A stretch of 11,498 bases of DNA from Alphaproteobacteria bacterium (GTDB lineage: Bacteria; Pseudomonadota; Alphaproteobacteria; Rickettsiales; SXRF01), in contig JAGVKI010000305.1 of NCBI GenBank assembly GCA_020050695.1, positions 1 to 11,498 of the forward strand. Reading direction: 5' to 3'. The notes beneath the pieces are model-generated. The model ran no database searches. It was not told the origin of the DNA and saw only the letters and a list, made by a program, of their open reading frames with translations. Shown here piece after piece: positions 5,896 to 11,498 of the stretch. Each line of letters begins with the position of its first letter. The stretch's first letter is position 1. A program made the translations under genes and the position numbers.

Positions 5896-6060
5896 TTACC
5901 CACGCGGTTCCAACTCTTCCAGCTCCCGACGGATGCCGTGGGTCGGCGTCTTGGACGGCTTGCCGGAGCAGAGCAGTGCCAGGACGACGATGACGCCGAA
6001 GACCACGAGGGCCACGACGCCGACACCTTGGGCGGACGCAAACAGAGTCAAGTTGCTCAT
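5896..6060 (-). CDS. Small single-pass membrane protein (54 aa), below usual ORF cut-offs
   Basis: Reading the minus strand from ATG at 6060 gives 54 aa: MSNLTLFASAQGVG, then a hydrophobic helix VVALVVFGVIVVLALLC (about residues 15-31), then a polar tail SGKPSKTPTHGIRRELEELE ending PRG. The short uncharged N-terminus and basic C-side suggest N-out, C-in. GAGG lies about 9 bp before the ATG within GTGAGGTAC, matching the ribosome site of the 64-aa gene downstream. A TTGACA promoter lies about 100 bp upstream. The Val-rich helix and strong GTC/GCC codon choice set it apart from its neighbours. No family recognised; holin-like, phage-derived or toxin-peptide roles are possible but unsupported. 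Confidence 0.55.
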   Translation of the reverse strand: MSNLTLFASAQGVGVVALVVFGVIVVLALLCSGKPSKTPTHGIRRELEELEPRG

Positions 6061-6088
6061 CACGTTGTACCTCACAAAAAGGCTAGCA

Positions 6089-6107
6089 AGACAGCGAGCA
6101 GCTGTCT
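6089..6107. other. 7-bp hairpin in the leader of the small membrane-protein operon
   Basis: AGACAGC-GAGCA-GCTGTCT is a perfect inverted repeat. In the minus-strand transcript it lies in the 5' leader and is followed eight bases later by TTTTT and then the GTGAGG ribosome site of the 54-aa gene. It could be a leaky leader terminator/attenuator or a protein-binding site. Confidence 0.35.
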
Positions 6108-6168
6108 AACACGATACCTCTTCCCAAGAGCGCGAACTCAAGTAGAAAAAAGAGGTTTTCATTAAACA

Positions 6169-6196
6169 GTATTAAGGAAAATGCTCGTTTTGTCAA
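6169..6196 (-). promoter_or_regulatory. Near-consensus sigma-70 promoter for the small membrane-protein operon
   Basis: On the minus strand a perfect TTGACA (6196-6191) is followed after 16 bp by TAATAC (6174-6169). Transcription would start near 6162 and leave a leader of about 100 nt before the ATG at 6060. It is one of the two best promoter matches I find in the window and supports the small genes being real and expressed. Confidence 0.55.
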
Positions 6197-6264
6197 TGAA
6201 ATGCCCCGATTTCAAGTGCCCTAAAACACTGAATAATATATTAATTATTTGTTACGGAGGCGAT

Positions 6265-6291
6265 ATGGGAAGGGTGTTCTATCCGCGCTAA
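6265..6291 (+). promoter_or_regulatory. Possible 8-codon leader peptide frame upstream of the nlpD-like gene
   Basis: An ATG at 6265 is preceded 4 bp upstream by a strong Shine-Dalgarno (ACGGAGG) and opens a frame MGRVFYPR ending in TAA. It lies about 115 bp before the nlpD-like start. A ribosome site this good with such a short frame suggests a leader peptide or decayed gene start. There is no attenuator hairpin directly after it, so the role is speculative. Confidence 0.2.
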
Positions 6292-6334
6292 TCCCGTGAT
6301 TTACTGGATCTTTATGTGTGGCGTTTACACAAAA

Positions 6335-6362
6335 TTAACGATTTTTGGTTAGGGAAGATAAT
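6335..6362 (+). promoter_or_regulatory. Weak candidate promoter of the nlpD-like gene
   Basis: TTAACG (6335-6340) and GATAAT (6357-6362) are spaced 16 bp apart on the plus strand, about 40 bp before the GAAGGAG ribosome site of the gene starting at 6406. The -10 box is good and the -35 box poor. If it is used, the 8-codon frame at 6265 lies outside the transcript. Confidence 0.3.
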
Positions 6363-6405
6363 AGACCCATTGTCACCCCGTAATAAACCTGAAGGAGATT
6401 TCGTC

Positions 6406-7290
6406 ATGACCACGAGGGCTCTTACCGCCTGCCAGCGCCATGCAGGATTACTCGCATTGCTGCTTGTTACTACGGCCTGCACCCAGCCAGCTGCCGAAGT
6501 AGTGCTCAATGGCCAGAACAAATATACCCGCGATGGCAGTATGAACGTAGCAAGCAACCGAAGCTACAGTTCGTCCTCTTACAGTGCTCCGGCACCAAGC
6601 AGGGCGGTTTCGCAGACAACCTATCAGTCAGCCAGCGTATCATCGATTGGCGTAAGCGACCTGTCGGCGCCGCCACCTGTAAGCGTTGCCAGCACGGATC
6701 TTGCGGCGCCGACGGCAAACAAGCCTGCTGCGATTGAAAGCAAACCAGCCGCTGTGCCTGCTGTCAATTTATGGACTAAGGAACCGCATTTCGATGAGGA
6801 AGCAAAAAATGCCTCTGAGATGAAGCCTGCCGCAGGAAAGGCGGTGCAACCCGCATCGGGCATATTGTCTGCGCATAATGTAAAAGCCACGCCTGCTGCA
6901 CATTATATGTGGCCGGTGAGCAGCAAAAAAGTGGTTACAAGTTTCGGCCCTAAAGGTGGTGGCCGCGTAAGTGACGGTATTGATATTGCTTCCGCTGAAG
7001 GCGAGCCGGTATGGGCGGCATCAGACGGAGAAATTGTATTCGTCGGCGATGAACTCAAAGGCTATGGCAACATGGTGCTGATCAAGCATGATGACGGTAA
7101 AACCACCACCTATGCGCATTTAAGCCGCGCATCAGTCGATAAATATGACCGTGTGAAGCAGGGTGATATTATTGGTTATGTGGGAACTACCGGCAATGTG
7201 CGTGACCCGCAGCTGTTCTTTGCAGTCAATGATGGTAAGACCGCGCTTGATCCGCAGAAATACTTAAGCCGCAACCTCGCAGGACTGTAA
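6406..7290 (+). CDS. nlpD: NlpD/EnvC-like lipoprotein with degenerate LytM (peptidase M23) domain
   Basis: Predicted 294-aa envelope lipoprotein. ATG 6406 is chosen because GAAGGAG lies about 9 bp upstream and a signal peptide follows at once: RHAGLLALLLVTTAC with lipidated C25, an imperfect lipobox (T at -3). Residues about 40-160 are low-complexity Ser/Ala/Pro/Lys, a periplasmic spacer; no LysM repeat is recognisable, unlike E. coli NlpD. The LytM domain spans about 167-292: MWPVSSKKVVTSFG, SDGIDIAS, GYGNMVLIKH, TYAHLSR and GDIIGYVGTTG. Several M23 zinc/catalytic positions are changed: S189 stands where the first His is expected, and QLFF (F271) replaces the HLHF motif; H238 remains. Such degenerate domains activate cell-wall amidases at division instead of cutting peptidoglycan. 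The surE-pcm-nlpD gene order supports the name. Confidence 0.8.
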   Translation: MTTRALTACQRHAGLLALLLVTTACTQPAAEVVLNGQNKYTRDGSMNVASNRSYSSSSYSAPAPSRAVSQTTYQSASVSSIGVSDLSAPPPVSVASTDLAAPTANKPAAIESKPAAVPAVNLWTKEPHFDEEAKNASEMKPAAGKAVQPASGILSAHNVKATPAAHYMWPVSSKKVVTSFGPKGGGRVSDGIDIASAEGEPVWAASDGEIVFVGDELKGYGNMVLIKHDDGKTTTYAHLSRASVDKYDRVKQGDIIGYVGTTGNVRDPQLFFAVNDGKTALDPQKYLSRNLAGL

Positions 7291-7303
7291 TCTTCAGGCA
7301 ATT

Positions 7304-8164
7304 CTAGCTTACGCGTTTGCCAAGGCGGCCTGCCAGATCCTGAATAAATTGCCATGCTACACGGCCTGAACGTGATCCGCGCGTGACAGACCACTCAAGC
7401 GCCTGTCTGTGCAGTTCCTCCTTTGCAATGCCCAGCTTGAAACGTGCCGTATAGCTATCTACCATTTCCAGATAGGTATCCTGCGAACAGCCATGGAACC
7501 CAAGCCATAATCCGAAACGATCGGAAAGGGATGTTTTTTCCTCTACCGCTTCACCGGGATGGATGGCCGTAGAGCGCTCATTTTCAATCATATCGCGCGG
7601 CATCAGGTGGCGGCGGTTGGATGTGGCATAAAATAATATATGATCCGGCCTGCCTTCAAGTCCGCCTTCAAGAACGGTTTTAAGCGATTTATAGGTGCTG
7701 TCATTCTGGTCGAACGACAGATCATCGCAAAACAGGATGAAGCGTCGGATTACCCAGCCGCGCAGCATATGAATCAACTGGGGCAGGGTATGTATGTCTT
7801 CGCGGTGAATTTCAACCAGCACCAGGCTATGGGGACTTTGTTTATTGATATGCGCGTGAATGGCTTTTACCAGCGAACTCTTGCCCATGCCACGTGCGCC
7901 CCAGAGCAGCGCGTTATTAGCCGAAAGACCCTTGGAAAATTGCAGTGTGTTGGCCAGCAATATATCGCGCACCTGGTCAATGCCGTGCAGCAATTGCATA
8001 TCGACATGCTGCACCTCGGGCACGGCTATCAATGTTTTGCGGTCGGCATCCCATACATAGGCGTCGGCGCTTTTGATGTCAGGCATTGGTTCAGGCTCGG
8101 GCAGCAGGCGCTCCACCGCAGCGGCAATGCGCTGCAGCACCCTGATTTCATCTTGGTTGCTCAT
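7304..8164 (-). CDS. DUF815-type AAA+ ATPase
   Basis: A 286-aa cytoplasmic ATPase of the family annotated as DUF815 or 'AAA+ superfamily ATPase', whose cellular role is not settled. Walker A is GARGMGKSS (residues 89-97), Walker B FILFCDDLSF (142-151), sensor 1 ATSNRRHL (180-187), a probable arginine finger R216 in SLSDRFG, and sensor 2 arginines in GSRSGRVAWQF (263-273). The N-terminal 85 residues form a helical cap with VPEVQHVDMQLLHGID. All key catalytic positions are present, so it should be active. ATG 8164 lies inside the 3' end of the upstream sulfotransferase gene (17-bp overlap), which suggests translational coupling. It is convergent with the nlpD-like gene, with only 13 bp between the stops. 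Confidence 0.9.
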   Translation of the reverse strand: MSNQDEIRVLQRIAAAVERLLPEPEPMPDIKSADAYVWDADRKTLIAVPEVQHVDMQLLHGIDQVRDILLANTLQFSKGLSANNALLWGARGMGKSSLVKAIHAHINKQSPHSLVLVEIHREDIHTLPQLIHMLRGWVIRRFILFCDDLSFDQNDSTYKSLKTVLEGGLEGRPDHILFYATSNRRHLMPRDMIENERSTAIHPGEAVEEKTSLSDRFGLWLGFHGCSQDTYLEMVDSYTARFKLGIAKEELHRQALEWSVTRGSRSGRVAWQFIQDLAGRLGKRVS

Positions 8165-8957
8165 AATCGGCAGGCAATCCTTTCTGTATGATCTCTTTAC
8201 TATCAGGCGATACCTGGAGTGTTGCGGTTTGATCCCTGAGGCCCTGCAATATATCGCATAATGCTTTTTGAGCCGGGCTAAATGATGTGGCGTCTGCTGC
8301 TTTTGCGCGATAGAGGCGCGGATCGATAAATGCTTTTATTTCGTGATGCGAAGGAATGACAAGCCGCTTGACCCCGTGCGAGGCAAGCTTTGAATGCAGC
8401 TTCTCGCAGCATTTTACAGGCGTTGCGAGTGTCTCCTCATAACTCACCAGTATACGCGGCATGTTGCGTGTTTTGTTGAGCATGCCAACCATATAATATT
8501 CCCACAATGCCAGCGCATACTCCTTGTCTATGCCGCTGCGCTTATGGAGCGAAAGCGCAATTTCGTGCGGGTTGCGGTATACGATAACGGCCAGGGGGGC
8601 TTCAAGCATCGCAAGCCATACCGGCAGCGTCAGGCACATGCGCGGGTCTTTTATGAACCATGGGCGGAAGGCATCCATGTTCATGATCAGGGCATGCATC
8701 TTCTGCTTGATAACTGGCGGTGCCTTGCTGGCATTTTCAAAATCCCAGTGCGCCAGGTTATTCCATTCGCACTGATGGAATTTCAGCAATTCATTATTGA
8801 TGGACAGTACGTCCTTGCGTTCCCAGAATCCTTTTGGATTATCAGGTTTTGCAGACAGCGCCATGCCCTCAGGGGCAAAATAGGCGCCCATCATGTTAAT
8901 TAACCTGGCAACGGCGGAAGTGCCGGAACGGTGCATGCCAAGGATCAGAATTTGCAT
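8148..8957 (-). CDS. Sulfotransferase-family protein
   Basis: A 269-aa protein that begins directly with the 5'-phosphosulfate-binding loop of PAPS-dependent sulfotransferases: ILILGMHRSGTSAVARLI, with the GMHRSGTS loop at residues 7-14. The 3'-phosphate-binding segment is AVIVYRNPHEIALSL (about 123-137), where R128 and S136 are the expected ligands. It would transfer sulfate from PAPS to a carbohydrate or other acceptor; the substrate is unknown. No signal peptide or membrane helix is seen, so it is probably cytoplasmic. It diverges from a large glycosyltransferase gene across 107 bp, suggesting that both modify a surface glycan, and its 3' end overlaps the DUF815 ATPase gene. ATG 8957 is preceded by AGTGA as a weak ribosome site. 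Confidence 0.8.
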   Translation of the reverse strand: MQILILGMHRSGTSAVARLINMMGAYFAPEGMALSAKPDNPKGFWERKDVLSINNELLKFHQCEWNNLAHWDFENASKAPPVIKQKMHALIMNMDAFRPWFIKDPRMCLTLPVWLAMLEAPLAVIVYRNPHEIALSLHKRSGIDKEYALALWEYYMVGMLNKTRNMPRILVSYEETLATPVKCCEKLHSKLASHGVKRLVIPSHHEIKAFIDPRLYRAKAADATSFSPAQKALCDILQGLRDQTATLQVSPDSKEIIQKGLPADYEQPR

Positions 8958-9006
8958 AAAAAAATCACTTTTATGTATGGTCTAGTTCACAGTACAGTGA
9001 TATTGT

Positions 9007-9037
9007 TTGTAAATCATTAATAACCACCCGCTATAAT
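9007..9037 (+). promoter_or_regulatory. Candidate promoter of the large glycosyltransferase gene
   Basis: A perfect TATAAT at 9032-9037 is preceded by TTGTAA (9007-9012) with a 19-bp spacer, longer than ideal. Transcription would start near 9044, about 20 bp before ATG 9065. A small inverted repeat, AGAAAA-AATC-TTTTCT (9039-9054), overlaps the start region. The leader has no clear Shine-Dalgarno. Confidence 0.4.
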
Positions 9038-9064
9038 TAGAAAAAATCTTTTCTGTTAACCCAA

Positions 9065-11498
9065 ATGCAATATTCCATCTGGATCGTTGATTCATGGCCT
9101 AACGTGCAGGGCCCGAATGCGAAAGGACATACGCGCTGCTTTGAAGAAGTAGCGCTTGCCCTCCAGTCTGCGTTTCGTGAACTTGGGCATGATGTGCCCA
9201 TAGTAGACAAGCCGGAAAAAGCACAGGGACGCGTTATTGTGCTTGGGGCAGGAGTACTCGACAGGCATAAGGGCATCCAAATGCCCGAAGACGTCATCAT
9301 CTATAATTTTGAACAGGTGCATGATGATGCGCGTTTCTTCCGCCCGAATAATCCGTATATCTATTTCCTGCGTCGCTACCCTGTGTGGGATTACAGCCAT
9401 AACAACATTAGCCAGCTTGCTGCGCGCGGCGTAACCGATGTTACCATGTGCGGTGTGGGGTATATGCCTGAACTCAGCCGGATTAAGAAGGCCGAGACGG
9501 AAGATATTGATGTGCTCTTTATTGGCTCGATGCATGAGCGCCGCCAGAAAATTATTGACGAATTAAAACAGCGTGGCCTGCGCGTGCAGGTGATACAGGA
9601 TATGTATGGCACGGCGCGTGATGCCATGATTGCGCGCAGCAAAATCATACTTAACGTTCATTTGCAGCCTGCCAATGTCTTCGAGGTTGTGCGTGTATCT
9701 TATATGCTGGCGAATAAAAAATGCGTTATCTCTGAAGATGGCGACGATAAGCAGCTTGAGGGGCCTTTTGAGCAGGCGGTGGTGTTTCGCTCGTATGACG
9801 AACTGGTTTCAGCATGCCTGGAATATGTGTCGGACAGTAATAAACGAAAGGGGCAGGAAGAGGCTGGTTTTTCTGCTTTCAAGCAGATGTCGCAGGTGCC
9901 TATGCTGAAAGCGGCGCTTGAGGCAAACGGAGTGAAGCAACCGGCTCATTCTGTATCACGAGAGCAGGCTTTAAAACCTGTGCTGCGTGATGTGAAACCC
10001 ATACAGCGCGATGCTCGCCGGATCTTTGTCAATATAGCCAGTTACCGTGATCCAGAAATCGATGCGACTATCCGCAACATGTATGCGATGGCCAGTTTCC
10101 CTGGGCGGGTCTTTACGGGCGTATGCCTGCAGATTGATGAAAATAAAGATGCGCTGTGCACCATTAACAGCGACCGTCCATGGCAGATTCGCATCCGCAA
10201 GGTGCCGCTGAATGAAAGCAAAGGCGCTAACTGGGCACGGGCAGAGGCTCAGAAATTATGGGCTGAGGAAGATTATGTACTGCAGATAGACAGCCATATG
10301 CGTTTTGCAAAAGGCTGGGACGAAGCCATGATTGAGATGCTGGACGCATGCCCATCTGAAAAGCCGGTGCTTAGCACCTACGTGCCGCGTTATACGCCGC
10401 CTGATAACCTTACCTTGTGTGAAGATCACCGCCTGCGCATACGCGTTCAGGCATTTGGGAAGGGGGACACGCCGCAGCTGATCCACTTGAGCAAGGCCGT
10501 GGTGCCGCTGGGTGATAAGGAGCGCTGCGGGCTGTACCCATCGCCTTTTTATATCGCGAATTTCATGTTTTGCCATGCCAGTACGTTGCTGGAGGTGCCT
10601 TTTGATCCCTACATCAAGTTCTGGGGGGACGAAATTACGTTTTCCGCCCGCCTGTGGACGCATGGTTATGACATATTCCAGCCTGACCGGGTTGCCATAT
10701 GGCACTACTGGCGGCGAGATGAATTGGCAAAAATACAGCCCTATCGTCGCCTCGATACACCCGACAGCAAAAGAGCTGCGTCACGCATAAAACATCTGCT
10801 TGGGTTTGAGCACAGTAATGATACAATAGCGCTCACTGAATTTGAACGCTATGGTCTGGGAAAAGAACGTAACCTTGATGATCTGTGGGCATTTGCCGGC
10901 ATAGATTGGAAAGAGCGTACGATTACCGATTTAGGCAAGGAAGGGCGATGGAATATGGCTGCTAAGGGTAAGGCAAAGAAAAAGCTGGGGGGCAAGAGCG
11001 CTGCATCGGGCAGTGAAAATGCCGTTGTGGATAAAGCTGAGAAGAACGCCGTTACCACTGTGGATGCTGCGAGCAAGCCTGTATCCGGCCTGCCGCGCAT
11101 CTTTGTGCAGATTCCCAGCTACCGTGATCCTGATTGCCAGAATACGATTAAGGATATGTTTGAAAAAGCAATGCATCCGGAACGTATCTTTGCGGGCATA
11201 TGCTGGCAGTTCATAGCCGAAGAGGACAAGCATTGCTTCCAGGTGCCGTATGCGTATCCCAAGCAGGTGCGCGTTAAAGAAGTCGATGCGCGTGAAAGCC
11301 AGGGTGTTTGCTGGGCACGCAGCCTGACCCAGCAGCTATGGGATGGGGAAGAATTTACCTTGAGCATCGATTCGCATATGCGCTTTGAACTCGGCTGGGA
11401 CAATACGCTGATTGAAATGTGGGAGCAGTGCAATCATAAAAAGGCGGTTCTCAGTGCCTATCCTCCTGCATTTATTCCGCCTGCTACATTAAATGAAG
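9065..11498 (+). CDS. Multidomain glycosyltransferase: CgeB-like GT-B domain plus two tandem GlcNAc-transferase (GT60-type) domains, 3' end outside window
   Basis: The frame is open from ATG 9065 to the window end (811 codons, no stop). Residues 1 to about 300 form a GT-B-like domain: IWIVDSWPNVQGP at the start, a middle IDVLFIGSMHERR and NVFEVVRVSYMLANKKCVIS, resembling CgeB-type glycosyltransferases. After a short linker, residues about 318-620 form a GlcNAc-transferase domain of the Skp1-GlcNAc-transferase (GT60) kind: RIFVNIASYRDPE, WARAEAQKLW, the metal-site motif IDSHMRF with D409 and H411, FWGDE (D522, E523) and IWHYWRRDE. A Lys/Ala/Ser-rich linker (about 630-675) leads to a second copy from about 678: RIFVQIPSYRDPD, CWARSLTQQLW and IDSHMRF with D769, cut off by the window. 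The likely reaction is transfer of GlcNAc from UDP-GlcNAc to a protein or glycan. No signal peptide; probably cytoplasmic. No clear Shine-Dalgarno. Confidence 0.8.
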   Translation, partial: MQYSIWIVDSWPNVQGPNAKGHTRCFEEVALALQSAFRELGHDVPIVDKPEKAQGRVIVLGAGVLDRHKGIQMPEDVIIYNFEQVHDDARFFRPNNPYIYFLRRYPVWDYSHNNISQLAARGVTDVTMCGVGYMPELSRIKKAETEDIDVLFIGSMHERRQKIIDELKQRGLRVQVIQDMYGTARDAMIARSKIILNVHLQPANVFEVVRVSYMLANKKCVISEDGDDKQLEGPFEQAVVFRSYDELVSACLEYVSDSNKRKGQEEAGFSAFKQMSQVPMLKAALEANGVKQPAHSVSREQALKPVLRDVKPIQRDARRIFVNIASYRDPEIDATIRNMYAMASFPGRVFTGVCLQIDENKDALCTINSDRPWQIRIRKVPLNESKGANWARAEAQKLWAEEDYVLQIDSHMRFAKGWDEAMIEMLDACPSEKPVLSTYVPRYTPPDNLTLCEDHRLRIRVQAFGKGDTPQLIHLSKAVVPLGDKERCGLYPSPFYIANFMFCHASTLLEVPFDPYIKFWGDEITFSARLWTHGYDIFQPDRVAIWHYWRRDELAKIQPYRRLDTPDSKRAASRIKHLLGFEHSNDTIALTEFERYGLGKERNLDDLWAFAGIDWKERTITDLGKEGRWNMAAKGKAKKKLGGKSAASGSENAVVDKAEKNAVTTVDAASKPVSGLPRIFVQIPSYRDPDCQNTIKDMFEKAMHPERIFAGICWQFIAEEDKHCFQVPYAYPKQVRVKEVDARESQGVCWARSLTQQLWDGEEFTLSIDSHMRFELGWDNTLIEMWEQCNHKKAVLSAYPPAFIPPATLNE

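Larger units (their letters stand above)
6061..6405. other. Intergenic region between divergent small membrane-protein operon and nlpD-like gene
   Basis: This 345-bp stretch contains no substantial gene. It holds the minus-strand promoter at 6169-6196, a hairpin at 6089-6107, a possible 8-codon reading frame at 6265-6291, and a weak plus-strand promoter candidate at 6335-6362. The middle (about 6160-6250) is A+T-rich and includes AATAATATATTAATTATT. I see no tRNA, CRISPR or insertion-sequence signature. Confidence 0.6.

Noticed and set aside
5828..6165. Two plus-strand frames of 93 and 104 aa, Arg/His/Asp-rich
   Set aside because: Their composition is the antisense of the GTC/GCC-rich 54-aa membrane protein, which has a ribosome site and promoter; they have neither.
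6316..6405. N-terminal extension of the nlpD-like protein from an upstream start
   Set aside because: A strong GAAGGAG ribosome site and a signal peptide immediately follow at ATG 6406; the extension would bury the signal peptide.
8394..8903. 169-aa plus-strand frame antisense to the sulfotransferase
   Set aside because: Covers the sulfotransferase motifs in antisense and shows no domain of its own.
9092..9535. 147-aa minus-strand frame in the glycosyltransferase
   Set aside because: The long plus-strand frame through the same region is continuous and carries recognised domains.

Overview
The window looks like chromosomal DNA of an alphaproteobacterium with moderate GC (about half by eye). 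The housekeeping order serS-surE-[insert]-pcm-nlpD-like lipoprotein, followed by a DUF815-type ATPase, fits that class. So does the 'RVPAGSPNGGQWT' linker in the protein after surE, a sequence I associate with alphaproteobacterial proteins. I cannot fix the genus. The window starts inside serS and ends inside a very long glycosyltransferase gene.

Layout. Positions 1-1631 hold the 3' part of serS and complete surE, 11 bp apart on the + strand. Positions 1640-4790 are an accessory island that separates surE from pcm, genes that are often neighbours. It holds a two-part protein with a C-terminal papain-like (NlpC/P60 or CHAP type) cell-wall amidase domain. A convergent gene overlaps its end and encodes a secreted periplasmic protein, the likely immunity protein. 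A zinc-ribbon protein follows, then the beheaded 3' end of another gene joined by ATGA to a small immunity-like gene, then three more small immunity-like genes. The last of these carries two copies of the domain found singly in the first. A 16-bp direct repeat sits at the left edge of the island and again at the start of the beheaded remnant, framing the toxin part. The island DNA is visibly richer in A+T than the housekeeping genes, except for the toxin N-terminus.

Positions 4821-5510 are pcm, starting with GTG just beyond the island. Positions 5511-6200 hold a strong stem-loop and then a small minus-strand insert: two single-pass membrane proteins of 54 and 64 aa behind a near-consensus sigma-70 promoter. 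The first of them is too short for ordinary ORF thresholds. Positions 6406-7290 are an NlpD/EnvC-like lipoprotein whose LytM domain has lost most zinc ligands. On the minus strand follow a DUF815-type AAA+ ATPase (7304-8164) and, upstream of it and overlapping it by 17 bp, a sulfotransferase (8148-8957). Diverging from these, an ORF open from 9065 to the window end encodes a multidomain glycosyltransferase. It has a CgeB-like GT-B domain and then two tandem GlcNAc-transferase domains (Skp1-GlcNAc-transferase/GT60 type), the second cut by the window end.

How it fits together. The housekeeping part covers translation, stationary-phase repair (SurE, Pcm) and division-linked cell-wall hydrolysis (NlpD-like). 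The surE-pcm island reads as an interbacterial toxin locus that has swapped toxin tips and kept the immunity genes of earlier ones. The sulfotransferase and glycosyltransferase suggest surface glycan or glycoprotein modification. The best candidates for something undescribed are the short-headed amidase toxin with its orphan immunity array, the paired micro-membrane-protein operon, and the giant tandem GlcNAc transferase.
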